Notes: generated by a model from the letters alone, not told the origin. DNA of 15,831 nt from Clostridia bacterium (GCA_029052615.1 JAIDIR010000275.1:1-15831), one strand, 5' to 3'. Counted from the stretch's first letter, positions 1-7,925 are shown. Program-made: numbers and translations.

Positions 1-21
1 TTAAAATAGTGCTAAAAATTA

Positions 22-49
22 CACCAACCACTATATGTTGTGGTTGGTG
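22..49 (-). terminator. Rho-independent terminator of the mcsA-mcsB-clpC operon
   Basis: A perfect 10-bp inverted repeat (22-31 with 40-49) encloses an 8-nt loop. Read on the minus strand, the hairpin is followed directly by a U-rich run (positions 20-14). It lies 8 bases beyond the clpC stop codon, as expected for the end of this operon. Confidence 0.85.
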
Positions 50-56
50 CGTTAAT

Positions 57-2567
57 TTACTTTGCTTCGGAGCGGAATGAGAATTCTCCGTCCTTTAATT
101 CCACGGTTACCTGCTCGCCGGGAAGAATGTGACCCGCCAGAATTTCGTCCGAAAGTCTATCCTCGATACGCCTTTGCACTATGCGCTTCATAGGGCGCGC
201 GCCGTAGACTTCCGAATAGCCTTCCTCGATAAGCTTTTCCATAGCGTCGGGCGCGATTTCAAGCGAAATGTTTTTATCGCGCAGGCGCACGCGCAGGCTT
301 TCGATAATCTTATAGCAGATTTTGCCCGCCTCCTCCTTGGTGAGCTTGCGGAAGACTATAACGTCGTCAAGACGGTTTAAGAATTCGGGGCGGAACTGCT
401 CCTTCAACGCGCTGTCTATTGCGTCCTTCATATCGTCGTAACCGTCGTTATCGCCCGAGGTGAAGCCGAAAGAGGACATCTTTTTAATCTGGCTTGCGCC
501 GACGTTGGAGGTTAAAATAATTATGGTGTTTTTAAAGTTGACCACCCTGCCCTTGGAATCGGATAGTCTGCCGTCGTCCAAAATCTGCAACAGAATGTTA
601 AAGACGTCGGGGTGGGCTTTTTCCACCTCGTCAAACAGCACCACGGAATAGGGCTTTCTTCTTACGCGCTCGGTAAGCTGACCGCCCGCATTGTCGTCGT
701 AGCCGACGTAGCCCGGAGGCGCGCCGATAAGCTTGGATACCGAATGTTTTTCCATATACTCGGACATATCCAGGCGGATAAGCAGCTTTTCGTCGCCGAA
801 CATGCTTTCCGCAAGCGCCTTGGCAAGGTCGGTTTTACCTACGCCCGTAGGTCCGACGAATATGAACGAGCCGATGGGTTTGCCGCTTTCGTTGAGTCCC
901 GCGCGCGCACGGCGGATTGCCCTTGCAACGGCGGAAACCGCCTCGTCCTGACCGATTATGCGCTTGTGCAGGTTTTCTTCCAAGTGCAAAAGCTTTTCGC
1001 TTTCCTGCTCGGTAAGCTTTAGAACGGGCACGCCCGACCAGCCGCTTACGACCTGCGCGATGTCCTCCGCGCCGATTGCGGGTGCGGACTGTCCGCCCTT
1101 CCACTCGTCGTGGATTTCCTTTATCTTTTCCTGAACCTCGTTAATTTCGTTGACGAGCTCCTTTGCCATGTCGTAGTTTTCGCCCCTTGCCGCCTTGTTC
1201 TTTTCGTAGGTCAGGCGCTTGAGCTTTTCTTCCAGTTCGTTCAGCTCGTGCGGGGAATTATAGGTATTGAGGCGCGCGCGCGAAGCCGCCTCGTCGACTA
1301 AGTCGATTGCCTTGTCTGGCAGGAAACGGTCGGTTATATATCTGTCCGAAAGGGTTGCGGCGGCGATTATCGCCTCGTCCGTGATGGATACTTTGTGGTG
1401 CGCTTCGTACTTGTCGCGCAAGCCCCTTAAAATTTCTACCGTGTCCTCCACCGTCGGTTCTTCGACCTGCACGGGGGTGAAACGGCGTTCCAGAGCCGCG
1501 TCCTTTTCGATATATTTGCGGTATTCGTCAAGCGTGGTTGCGCCCACCGTCTGCAATTCGCCGCGCGCAAGCAGGGGCTTTAAGATGTTAGCCGCGTCCA
1601 TTTTGCCATCCGCCGACGCGCCCGCGCCGACCAGAAGGTGAATTTCGTCAATGAATAAAATTACGTTGCCGTTGGTCTTTATGGTGTTGATTGCGTCCTT
1701 TAAACGCTGCTCGAAATCGCCGCGGTATTTTGCGCCCGCAACCAGACTTGAAAGGTCGAGCGAGAACACCGTTTTGCCCTTTAAAAGGTCGGGCACGTCG
1801 TTGTTGATTATCGCCTGCGCAAGCCCTTCGACTACCGCCGATTTGCCGACGCCCGGTTCGCCTATAAGCACGGGATTGTTCTTGGTGCGGCGCGAAAGTA
1901 CCTGAATGATTTTGTCGATTTCCTTCTTTCTGCCGATGACGGGGTCAATCTTGCCCTCCTTCGCCTTTGCGGTGAGGTCGGTGCCGTACTGCAAAACGTT
2001 TTCGTCGAGAGCGGAATCGTTCTTGCGCTCGCTCTTTCTGTCGCTCTTGCGCTCGTCCTTGCCCTGCGGCTGGTGAGCGGAAAAACCGAAGGACGACGGA
2101 TAGCCCGAGGGATAATCCTCGTCGCCCAAATCGTCGATATCGCCCGCAATAGCCTGTTCGAGCATTGCCGAAAGCGCGGACATACTTACGCCCAGCGCCT
2201 TTAAAATGTAGATTGCAAGACAGTCGGGCGACTGGTTGACGGCGTATAAAAGATGCTCGGTGCCCGCAAGCCCGTCCTCGTTATAGGCAAGCGCGAAATC
2301 CTTTGCCTGTTCAAGCATGTGCTTGGTGCGCGGCGTGAAGCCGCTTATGGTACAGCGGTGGTCTACCGCCTTGACGAGGTAGCGCCTGTAACTCTCCTCG
2401 GTTACGCCCAGCGAGGAAAGAATTTTGCCCGCTATGCAGTCGGGCGTGCACAGCATTGCGTACACGATATGCTCGCTGCCGATATAGCTTATTTCAAGCG
2501 AGGCGGTTACCTCCCTCGAAACCGAAAGCACCTTTTGAAGATTGCGTGAAAATCTTTGAAACTCCAC
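57..2567 (-). CDS. clpC: ClpC, AAA+ unfoldase subunit of the ClpCP protease
   Basis: This is a cytoplasmic Hsp100 ATPase that unfolds substrates, including arginine-phosphorylated proteins marked by McsB, and feeds them to ClpP. Seen in the 836-residue product: an N-terminal double Clp-N domain (about 1-145), a charged linker rich in Lys/Arg/Asp/Glu (about 165-185), AAA-1 with Walker A GEPGVGKS (236-243) and Walker B ending DE (307-308), a UVR-type coiled coil in the middle region (about 441-485), and AAA-2 with Walker A GPTGVGKT (572-579), Walker B DE (646-647) and sensor-2 GARPMKR. FGF at 700-702 sits where ClpC proteins carry the ClpP-docking G-[FL] loop. The start is GTG at 2567, preceded by AAGGAG at 2577-2582 with a 9-base gap. 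It is the last gene of the operon, 33 bases after mcsB. Length and motifs are normal for ClpC. Confidence 0.97.
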   Translation of the reverse strand: MEFQRFSRNLQKVLSVSREVTASLEISYIGSEHIVYAMLCTPDCIAGKILSSLGVTEESYRRYLVKAVDHRCTISGFTPRTKHMLEQAKDFALAYNEDGLAGTEHLLYAVNQSPDCLAIYILKALGVSMSALSAMLEQAIAGDIDDLGDEDYPSGYPSSFGFSAHQPQGKDERKSDRKSERKNDSALDENVLQYGTDLTAKAKEGKIDPVIGRKKEIDKIIQVLSRRTKNNPVLIGEPGVGKSAVVEGLAQAIINNDVPDLLKGKTVFSLDLSSLVAGAKYRGDFEQRLKDAINTIKTNGNVILFIDEIHLLVGAGASADGKMDAANILKPLLARGELQTVGATTLDEYRKYIEKDAALERRFTPVQVEEPTVEDTVEILRGLRDKYEAHHKVSITDEAIIAAATLSDRYITDRFLPDKAIDLVDEAASRARLNTYNSPHELNELEEKLKRLTYEKNKAARGENYDMAKELVNEINEVQEKIKEIHDEWKGGQSAPAIGAEDIAQVVSGWSGVPVLKLTEQESEKLLHLEENLHKRIIGQDEAVSAVARAIRRARAGLNESGKPIGSFIFVGPTGVGKTDLAKALAESMFGDEKLLIRLDMSEYMEKHSVSKLIGAPPGYVGYDDNAGGQLTERVRRKPYSVVLFDEVEKAHPDVFNILLQILDDGRLSDSKGRVVNFKNTIIILTSNVGASQIKKMSSFGFTSGDNDGYDDMKDAIDSALKEQFRPEFLNRLDDVIVFRKLTKEEAGKICYKIIESLRVRLRDKNISLEIAPDAMEKLIEEGYSEVYGARPMKRIVQRRIEDRLSDEILAGHILPGEQVTVELKDGEFSFRSEAK

Positions 2568-2600
2568 TCTTGTTTTCTCCTTATTATTATGCCGCTTTAA

Positions 2601-3617
2601 TCAGCCCCTGGTTACCCAGTTTGCTATTTTCTTTGACGAGTATTGCGCGCGGTATGCGTCCCTTTCCTGCGTTTCCAGCGTTCTGCCCGCAAGCGCGTTG
2701 AGGTTGGAAGGCTTCATCTGAAGCATCAGCTCGTCTACCGCCGTTATATCGTTTATCTTTAAAAAGCCGAGGCACGCGCCAAGCTTTAAATCGGCGCAAA
2801 GAACGTCCAGCTCGTTGTTGGTTAAAAGCGCGCAGTTCGAAAGCAAGCCGTAGGCGCGCAGGCACTTGTCCTTGAGTATCAGCGCCCCCGCGCAGCTTTG
2901 CAGCCGCTTGCGCTCGCTCGCCTCCATCTCTATGATTTTGTTGACGACCGATTCGACCTGTGAAAGTATGGTTTCCTCGTTTACGCCCAGCGTCACCTCG
3001 TTGCTGACCTGATAGTTATAGCCCTTTGCCTTGCTGCCCTCTCCGTAGGCGCCGCGCACGGTAAGTCCAAGGCGGGTCACGCTTTTTATGACGTCGGGCA
3101 TTACACCGCCTATTTCCAGCGCGGGCAGGAACATCATAACCGAAGCCCTCAGCCCCGTGCCCAGATTGGTGGGGCAGGCGGTCAGATAGCCCAGCTGCTC
3201 GTCGTAGGCAAAAGGTATGGAACGGGCTATTAAACTGTCCTTGGAGGACATCAGCTCGTACGCGGGGCGCAGCGACATCCCCTTTGAAATGCACTGTTCC
3301 CTGAGGTGGTCCTCCTCGTTTATCATTATGGATATGTCGCCCTTTTCGTTTATGAGCGCCGCCGAACGCGACGGCGTGTTTAAAAGCGCGGGGCTTATAA
3401 GTCTGTTTTCCACGAGGTTTAAAGCGTCGTCCTCGGATATGCCGTCCATATAGTACAGGCGGAATTCGTCCACCTTGTTAATAGCCGCGGATACCGAGCG
3501 GATAATTTCCTTTGCCTGTCTTGCGCTGCGCAGGCGTGCGGGAAAGGGATAACCGTTGAGGTTGCGCGCAAGTCTTATGCGCGACGACACTACCGTGCCG
3601 AGCTTGTAATCTACCAT
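2601..3617 (-). CDS. mcsB: McsB, protein arginine kinase
   Basis: McsB phosphorylates arginine residues on proteins; in Bacillota the mark recruits them to ClpC. The 338-residue product has the ATP:guanido phosphotransferase signatures: SSRIRLARN (11-19, nucleotide phosphate binding), NEEDHLR (100-106), the catalytic-loop cysteine in ACPTN (C148), and RGAYGEGS (188-195) followed by the conserved YQ-SNE-TLG stretch. Near the C-terminus ERDAYRA (318-324) matches the arginine/aspartate-rich patch that forms the phosphoarginine-binding allosteric site of McsB, so it looks like a true McsB and not a creatine-kinase relative. The start ATG lies inside the end of mcsA: the frames share 7 bases (ATGGTAG), which implies translational coupling with its activator McsA. 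It is somewhat shorter than the roughly 360 residues of Bacillus McsB. Confidence 0.96.
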   Translation of the reverse strand: MVDYKLGTVVSSRIRLARNLNGYPFPARLRSARQAKEIIRSVSAAINKVDEFRLYYMDGISEDDALNLVENRLISPALLNTPSRSAALINEKGDISIMINEEDHLREQCISKGMSLRPAYELMSSKDSLIARSIPFAYDEQLGYLTACPTNLGTGLRASVMMFLPALEIGGVMPDVIKSVTRLGLTVRGAYGEGSKAKGYNYQVSNEVTLGVNEETILSQVESVVNKIIEMEASERKRLQSCAGALILKDKCLRAYGLLSNCALLTNNELDVLCADLKLGACLGFLKINDITAVDELMLQMKPSNLNALAGRTLETQERDAYRAQYSSKKIANWVTRG

Positions 3618-4099
3618 CTGCGCGCCCCCGTGTTGCGCTTTTTAAGCGCGTTCATATGCTCGTTTATTCTGCCCGCTTCAATATAGTCGCCGCGGGAAAG
3701 CGCGTCCTCCATTGCGCTCTGCAAAGAGGACAGTTTAAGGCGCAGGTCGTGCTCGGATGTGTACACTCCGCCGCCCTTGCCCACGTGCACGGTTTTGCCC
3801 TGTATGCGGGCTATGTAGGGAAGAAGCTCCTCGTTGAAATAGTCGTAGCAGCTGGGGCAGCCCAAAAGACCGCTCCTCTCGTATTCGGAAAAGGTCATAC
3901 CGCAGCCGGGGCAAACCTTGTCTTCGGGCTCGAACCCGTCGAACAGTCCCGAAAGCATTGCGTTGGCAACTTCGTTTTCAAAGTCGCCGAACAGCTCGTT
4001 TGCGCAGATGGCGCAAAGATGCTGGGAACAGGACTTGCCTCCCACCGTTTCCACGCGGTTTACCGTCGCTTCGCGTTTTTTACAATTCTGACAGAGCAC
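3611..4099 (-). CDS. mcsA: McsA, zinc-binding activator of McsB
   Basis: McsA binds McsB and activates its arginine kinase activity, acting in the same stress-proteolysis pathway as ClpC. The 162-residue product carries four CxxC pairs that can hold two zinc ions (C3/C6, C29/C32, C63/C66, C81/C84), then the conserved IQGKTVHVGKGGG segment (99-111) and a C-terminal UVR-like helical region (about 115-155). The start is GTG at 4099: the reading MLCQNC matches the CxxC opening of McsA proteins, and in-frame stops lie just upstream. No clear Shine-Dalgarno precedes it. It is the first gene of the operon here; ctsR, usually found directly upstream, is absent and the next gene upstream is divergent. 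Confidence 0.94.
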   Translation of the reverse strand: MLCQNCKKREATVNRVETVGGKSCSQHLCAICANELFGDFENEVANAMLSGLFDGFEPEDKVCPGCGMTFSEYERSGLLGCPSCYDYFNEELLPYIARIQGKTVHVGKGGGVYTSEHDLRLKLSSLQSAMEDALSRGDYIEAGRINEHMNALKKRNTGARRW

Positions 4100-4153
4100 T
4101 TATTATACCCACACTTTAACTATTCTTTGCGCAATTTATTTACGCACACTTAT

Positions 4154-4181
4154 ATTATAATACATTTTGCCCGCGTGTAAA
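4154..4181 (-). promoter_or_regulatory. Predicted sigma-A promoter of mcsA-mcsB-clpC
   Basis: On the minus strand a -35-like TTTACA (4181-4176), a 16-base spacer and a perfect -10 TATAAT (4159-4154) lie about 50 bases before the mcsA GTG. A degenerate pair of CtsR-like heptads (4190-4207) lies just upstream of the -35. No CIRCE element is visible. The promoter call rests on consensus match and position only. Confidence 0.55.
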
Positions 4182-4245
4182 CAGTTTTTAGTCAACTTGA
4201 ACTCAAAATTTTACTCTTTGCTCACGAAAATTATGCCTTATCTTG

Positions 4246-4274
4246 TTGAAAATTCCGTCGGGCTGTGTTATACT
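4246..4274 (+). promoter_or_regulatory. Predicted sigma-A promoter of the NifU-like/GGGtGRT operon
   Basis: TTGAAA (4246-4251), exactly 17 bases, then TATACT (4269-4274), the best consensus promoter in the divergent 4100-4314 gap. The predicted start near 4281 gives a leader of about 30 bases that includes the GGAGG at 4303-4307. It is divergent from the mcsA promoter, with roughly 65 bases between the two -35 elements. Confidence 0.75.
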
Positions 4275-4302
4275 TATCGGGTGAAATAATGAAAATTTTT
4301 TT

Positions 4303-4307
4303 GGAGG
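4303..4307 (+). promoter_or_regulatory. Ribosome binding site that favours ATG 4315 over GTG 4312
   Basis: GGAGG is followed by overlapping start candidates GTG (4312) and ATG (4315) in the same frame. The gap is 4 bases to GTG and 7 bases to ATG, so the ATG is the better-placed start. Confidence 0.7.
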
Positions 4308-4314
4308 ATATGTG

Positions 4315-5040
4315 ATGCAGTATTCAAAAGACGTCGAAAACATGATTTGCGTTGCCAAGGGTGTTTCCGGTAGGTTTGAACACGGACCCGCTCCCATCCC
4401 CGAGGAAGGACAGTGGATTCAGGCAAAGGAAATCAAAGACATTAAAGGTCTTACGCACGGTATCGGCTGGTGCGCCCCTCAGCAGGGTGCGTGCAAGCTT
4501 ACGCTCAACGTAAAGGACGGCATAATTCAGGAGGCTCTGGTCGAAACCATCGGTTGCTCGGGTATGACCCACTCCGCGGCTATGGCGGCGGAAATTCTTC
4601 CCCACAAGACCATTCTGGAAGCGCTGAATACCGACCTCGTGTGCGACGCCATCAACACGGCGATGAGAGAGTTATTCCTGCAAATCGTTTACGGAAGAAC
4701 CCAGTCGGCTTTCTCCGACGACGGTCTGCCCGTAGGCGCGGGACTTGAGGACCTTGGAAAGGGCTTGCGCTCGCAGGTGGGCACCATGTACGGTACCGCC
4801 GCAAAGGGCGTAAGATATCTGGAAATGGCTGAAGGCTACGTCCTCTCCCTCGCTCTCGACAAGAACAACGAGGTTTGCGGATATAAGTTCGTTTCGCTCG
4901 GCAAGATGACCGACTTCATAAAGAAGGGTCTTACGCCCAACGAAGCTTACGAGAAGTCTGTCGGAACGTACGGCAGATACACCAAGGAACAGGGTGCGGT
5001 TAAGCACATCGACCCCAGAACGGACAAGGAGGTTGACTGA
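4315..5040 (+). CDS. NifU-like iron-sulfur cluster scaffold homologue paired with a GGGtGRT protein
   Basis: The 241-residue cytoplasmic protein has an IscU/NifU-N-like core. Cysteines at 53 and 60 (GWCAPQQGAC) and at 81 (IGCSGMTHSAAMAAE) sit in the pattern of the Fe-S-binding cysteines of IscU-type scaffolds, whose second motif is also a GC-S turn leading into a helix. C12, C110 and C188 are additional. It is much longer than IscU (about 130 residues); the extra C-terminal part, after about residue 140, is not recognised. There is no neighbouring cysteine desulfurase or other suf/isc gene, so it is not an ordinary assembly operon. It is the first gene of a two-gene operon; the downstream gene starts 2 bases after its stop and its ribosome site lies inside this gene. 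Family assignment is fairly sure; that it carries a cluster is inference. Confidence 0.85.
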   Translation: MQYSKDVENMICVAKGVSGRFEHGPAPIPEEGQWIQAKEIKDIKGLTHGIGWCAPQQGACKLTLNVKDGIIQEALVETIGCSGMTHSAAMAAEILPHKTILEALNTDLVCDAINTAMRELFLQIVYGRTQSAFSDDGLPVGAGLEDLGKGLRSQVGTMYGTAAKGVRYLEMAEGYVLSLALDKNNEVCGYKFVSLGKMTDFIKKGLTPNEAYEKSVGTYGRYTKEQGAVKHIDPRTDKEVD

Positions 5041-5042
5041 TT

Positions 5043-6044
5043 ATGGCACTTTTCGAAGGATATGAGAGAAGAGAAAAGAAAATTTTAGGCGTATTGAAAG
5101 AGTACGGCATTAAATCGATTGAGGAATGCCGCGACATCTGCCTTTCCAAGGGCGTTGACTGCGACAAGATAGTCCGCGGCACCCAGCCCATCTGCTTTGA
5201 AAACGCCGTTTGGGCTTACACCGTAGGCGCGGCTATCGCAATCAAGAAGGGCTGCACCAAGGCGGCTGACGCGGCGGCGGCTATAGGTATCGGCTTGCAG
5301 GCTTTCTGCATTACCGGTTCGGTTGCGGAAAACCGCAAGGTCGGCTTAGGTCACGGTAACCTGGGCGCGATGCTCCTTTCCGAGGAGACCGATTGCTTCT
5401 GCTTCCTTGCAGGTCACGAAAGCTTTGCGGCTGCCGAGGGCGCGATTAAGATTGCGGAGAACGCAAACAAAGTAAGGGTAAAGCCCCTGCGCGTTATCTT
5501 AAACGGTCTTGGCAAGGACGCGGCTTATATCATTTCCAGAATTAACGGCTTCACCTATGTTAGGACCAAGTTCGACCCCTACACCGAGACGGTTAAGGTA
5601 GTTGACACCGTTGCTTTCTCCGACGGGCCCAGAGCCAAGGTTAAGTGCTACGGCGCGGACAACGTTCCCGAGGGCGTTGCGATTATGCAGCTCGAGCACG
5701 TTACCGTTTCCATTACGGGTAACTCCACCAACCCCACCCGCTTCCAGCACCCCGTTGCAGGCACCTACAAGAAATGGTGCTACGAGAACGGCGAGAAGTA
5801 TTTCTCGGTTGCGTCCGGCGGCGGCACGGGAAGAACGCTTCACCCCGACAACATGGGCGCCGGTCCTTCCAGCTACGGCATGACCGACACGATGGGCAGA
5901 ATGCACTCCGACGCACAGTTCGCAGGCTCCTCCTCCGTTCCCGCCCACGTTGAAATGATGGGCTTGATCGGTATGGGCAACAACCCCATGGTAGGTGCTA
6001 CCGTTGCAGTTGCGGTTGCCGTTCAAGAGGGAATGACCAAGTAA
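5043..6044 (+). CDS. GGGtGRT-family protein of unknown function
   Basis: The 333-residue product contains the sequence that names the family, GGGTGRT (259-265), followed by a Gly/Met/His-rich segment with conserved-looking HPDNMGAGPSSYGMTDTMGR (266-285) and a glycine-rich C-terminus. The family is widespread in anaerobes and, as I recall it, commonly sits beside the NifU-like protein seen here; no reaction is established to my knowledge. Ten cysteines (29, 33, 40, 51, 71, 89, 118, 120, 202, 246) are unusually many for a cytoplasmic protein and would allow cluster or metal binding. There is no signal peptide; the hydrophobic Ala-rich stretch (about 56-90) looks like buried helices, not a membrane segment. 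AAGGAGG at 5026-5032, 10 bases before the ATG, is a strong ribosome site. A likely role is as client or partner of the upstream scaffold (inference). Confidence 0.9.
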   Translation: MALFEGYERREKKILGVLKEYGIKSIEECRDICLSKGVDCDKIVRGTQPICFENAVWAYTVGAAIAIKKGCTKAADAAAAIGIGLQAFCITGSVAENRKVGLGHGNLGAMLLSEETDCFCFLAGHESFAAAEGAIKIAENANKVRVKPLRVILNGLGKDAAYIISRINGFTYVRTKFDPYTETVKVVDTVAFSDGPRAKVKCYGADNVPEGVAIMQLEHVTVSITGNSTNPTRFQHPVAGTYKKWCYENGEKYFSVASGGGTGRTLHPDNMGAGPSSYGMTDTMGRMHSDAQFAGSSSVPAHVEMMGLIGMGNNPMVGATVAVAVAVQEGMTK

Positions 6045-6060
6045 TTTATAATATATCAAC

Positions 6061-6092
6061 AAAGAATCGGCTTCTTTGGAAGCCGATTCTTT
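6061..6092 (+). terminator. Terminator hairpin after the GGGtGRT gene
   Basis: A perfect 14-bp stem (6061-6074 with 6079-6092) and a 4-base loop begin 16 bases after the GGGtGRT stop. The uridine run is short and partly inside the stem, so read-through into the next gene is possible. The hairpin ends 16 bases before the next start codon, and no promoter fits between them. Confidence 0.75.
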
Positions 6093-6098
6093 ATTGCA

Positions 6099-6103
6099 AG
6101 AGG
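6099..6103 (+). promoter_or_regulatory. Ribosome binding site that sets the Nudix-protein start at ATG 6109
   Basis: AGAGG lies 5 bases before ATG 6109. The longer frame opens at TTG 6076, but that codon is inside the terminator hairpin and has no ribosome site, so 6109 is preferred. Confidence 0.65.
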
Positions 6104-6108
6104 TTTTT

Positions 6109-7908
6109 ATGAAAAAAGGAATGAAGGGCAATTCACTGAAACATAAAACGTCACCATTTATACAGTCTGGCTTTGTTGCTTCCTTAATAGCTTTTATTAC
6201 GTTGGCTGTAGTATCATTGGGTACTTTAGTTTTTAATTTATGGGCGCTGTGCCAATATACCCCGCAGGAAGGCAACTTTTTGAAGGATTTGGGCAACGTT
6301 ATTGTTTCCGCCTTATCATTTGCTGCGTCCGCCTTAGGAACATGGCGCTCTATTGCAGAGCTTATTCACAACAGCTTTAGAAGGCAATTTTTAGAATCAC
6401 CCTCTTATGAGGAAGATATCAAAAACACTTTATGGAATAATTGCGACCCGCAATACAAAGAAAACGGCTATGTTTGGCGAGAATATAATAAAGCTCGTTA
6501 TTTATATTCGGAAGAAGTTGATGAAGCTCTCGCTAAAATGTTCCCCGCTAATCGAGGCGATAAATTCAAAGAACCGCAAAGTGACTTGCTTTTGAGAGTT
6601 TTTCCTAAGATTCAATGTCTTAGCTCCGACCAAAGCGAAGCGCTGTACCAAATGGTAAAACAAAAAAGAGCTAGCGGAAAAAACATATTTAACAGTAACC
6701 TTGTCCGCCTACGCACCGATTTATTTATCAACGAAGTGCTTTCGGCTAAAAATGCCGAAGAGACTAATAAATTAAACGATTACCGAACGGCATACGACAA
6801 AAATAAATTGAAGTTTACCAATATCAGAATGGTCGAAGTTGAAAAAACGGACTACTACTCCAACATGACATCTAACGACATGATTTACAACAGACTTTTC
6901 AAATACGACCACTCCTCTATTTACTACGGAAAAGATATGACTGTAAACGGCAACGTACTTTATAATCTTTCGCAAAGTCCTGCGGCAAATATTATTGGCG
7001 TTACTACACTTGCAATAACTAAAGACGGAAAGCTGGTTATAAACAAGCAGGACAATAACAACGACGTAAACAATGACTGCTATGTACCAAGCGGTTCCGG
7101 TTCAGCTGGCTTTGACGATTTAAAGAAATGCCGCAATCTTGAAAAGAAAACCAAGACGCAAACGTATGCAGACAAATTGAATAGTTTATGCGTAAGCTAT
7201 AAATCACTGAAACTAAGAAAGAACAGAAATGAATATAAGAAAGCTATTAAATCCATGATAAAAGACCTGAAATTTAATAGGTCTATAAATGAAAGCAAGT
7301 TCAAATATAAATTGAAAAACGTAAAAGACACTTACGAAAACGGAATCAAAACGCAAAAGGAATATAAGCAACTTAAAATATATTGTAAAACACTGCGCGA
7401 TTACACGTGCAGTTTCAGAAATTTTATCACATACGGAATGATTCGCGAATTCGTGGAAGAAAGCCACGTTTGCGAAACGGCTAAGCACAAAATCGCTCCT
7501 TCCGTCATGAAAAACTTTATGGACAGAACGGAAATATGCGGTTTTATCCGCATTTTGGACAGAGGCGGAAAACCGGATTTTTTCGGCATAACGTACCTTA
7601 ATTATACCGAAAAAGAGCTAAAAGAAAAATTTTTGAGCATCGGGCTTAAAATCGCAAAAAAAGAGCTTGATAAGCATAGTGCAATTACCGATTACAGCGA
7701 AGTATGCAGTCAGGTTTATATACCGCAAGAAAAGCTTTTAACTTGCAAAAATTTTGAGGAAATATTTCCTGTTTCGATAGACGAGAAGACAGGACAAGAA
7801 AAGGAAATTAAAATTTCATTGCAGTTACACTACCTTTTAACAATTTTGAAAAAAAGATTGGAAGAAAAAAATTTAACAACGCATACAGTTATTAATGAGG
7901 ACGACTGA
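6109..7908 (+). CDS. Membrane-anchored protein with a divergent, insertion-split Nudix domain
   Basis: The product has 599 residues from ATG 6109. Two hydrophobic helices (about 19-45 and 61-78) form an N-terminal hairpin; the rest should be cytoplasmic. Residues 295-314 (IIGVTTLAITKDGKLVINKQ) look like the opening strands of a Nudix fold. They are followed by PSGSGSAGFDD (327-337), then a Lys/Tyr/Asn-rich insertion (about 339-435). Next come REFVEESHV (446-454), matching the REUxEExGU half of the Nudix box with His for Gly, and GGKPDFFGITYL (486-497), typical of strands after the box. E447, E450 and E451 keep the metal-binding pattern, but the Gx5E half is not at its normal spacing. It is followed 17 bases later by a PP2C phosphatase gene. 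The pair is visibly AT-richer than the flanking genes, suggesting transfer. The role could be ligand sensing or nucleotide hydrolysis; undecided. Confidence 0.7.
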   Translation: MKKGMKGNSLKHKTSPFIQSGFVASLIAFITLAVVSLGTLVFNLWALCQYTPQEGNFLKDLGNVIVSALSFAASALGTWRSIAELIHNSFRRQFLESPSYEEDIKNTLWNNCDPQYKENGYVWREYNKARYLYSEEVDEALAKMFPANRGDKFKEPQSDLLLRVFPKIQCLSSDQSEALYQMVKQKRASGKNIFNSNLVRLRTDLFINEVLSAKNAEETNKLNDYRTAYDKNKLKFTNIRMVEVEKTDYYSNMTSNDMIYNRLFKYDHSSIYYGKDMTVNGNVLYNLSQSPAANIIGVTTLAITKDGKLVINKQDNNNDVNNDCYVPSGSGSAGFDDLKKCRNLEKKTKTQTYADKLNSLCVSYKSLKLRKNRNEYKKAIKSMIKDLKFNRSINESKFKYKLKNVKDTYENGIKTQKEYKQLKIYCKTLRDYTCSFRNFITYGMIREFVEESHVCETAKHKIAPSVMKNFMDRTEICGFIRILDRGGKPDFFGITYLNYTEKELKEKFLSIGLKIAKKELDKHSAITDYSEVCSQVYIPQEKLLTCKNFEEIFPVSIDEKTGQEKEIKISLQLHYLLTILKKRLEEKNLTTHTVINEDD

Positions 7909-7925
7909 ACAACAAGACTAGGCTT

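Noticed and set aside
8..15. AGTGCTAA near the window start as half of a CIRCE heat-shock operator
   Set aside because: No matching inverted TTAGCACT half at the 9-base spacing, and it lies beyond the operon terminator.
4102..4107. TATAAT on the minus strand two bases before the mcsA GTG, as a leaderless promoter
   Set aside because: A start site would fall inside the coding region and no -35 lies at 16-18 bases; the promoter at 4154-4181 fits better.
3656..4180. Plus-strand open frame (174 codons) opposite mcsA
   Set aside because: mcsA has clear zinc motifs and coupling to mcsB; the antisense frame has no recognisable domain and no ribosome site.
6076..6108. TTG start giving an 11-residue longer Nudix protein
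   Set aside because: The codon sits inside the terminator stem and lacks a ribosome site; ATG 6109 has AGAGG at a good distance.
5499..6296. Minus-strand open frame (265 codons) opposite the GGGtGRT gene
   Set aside because: It is antisense to a strongly supported family member, crosses the terminator hairpin and gives a Gly/Val/Asn-rich product without motifs.
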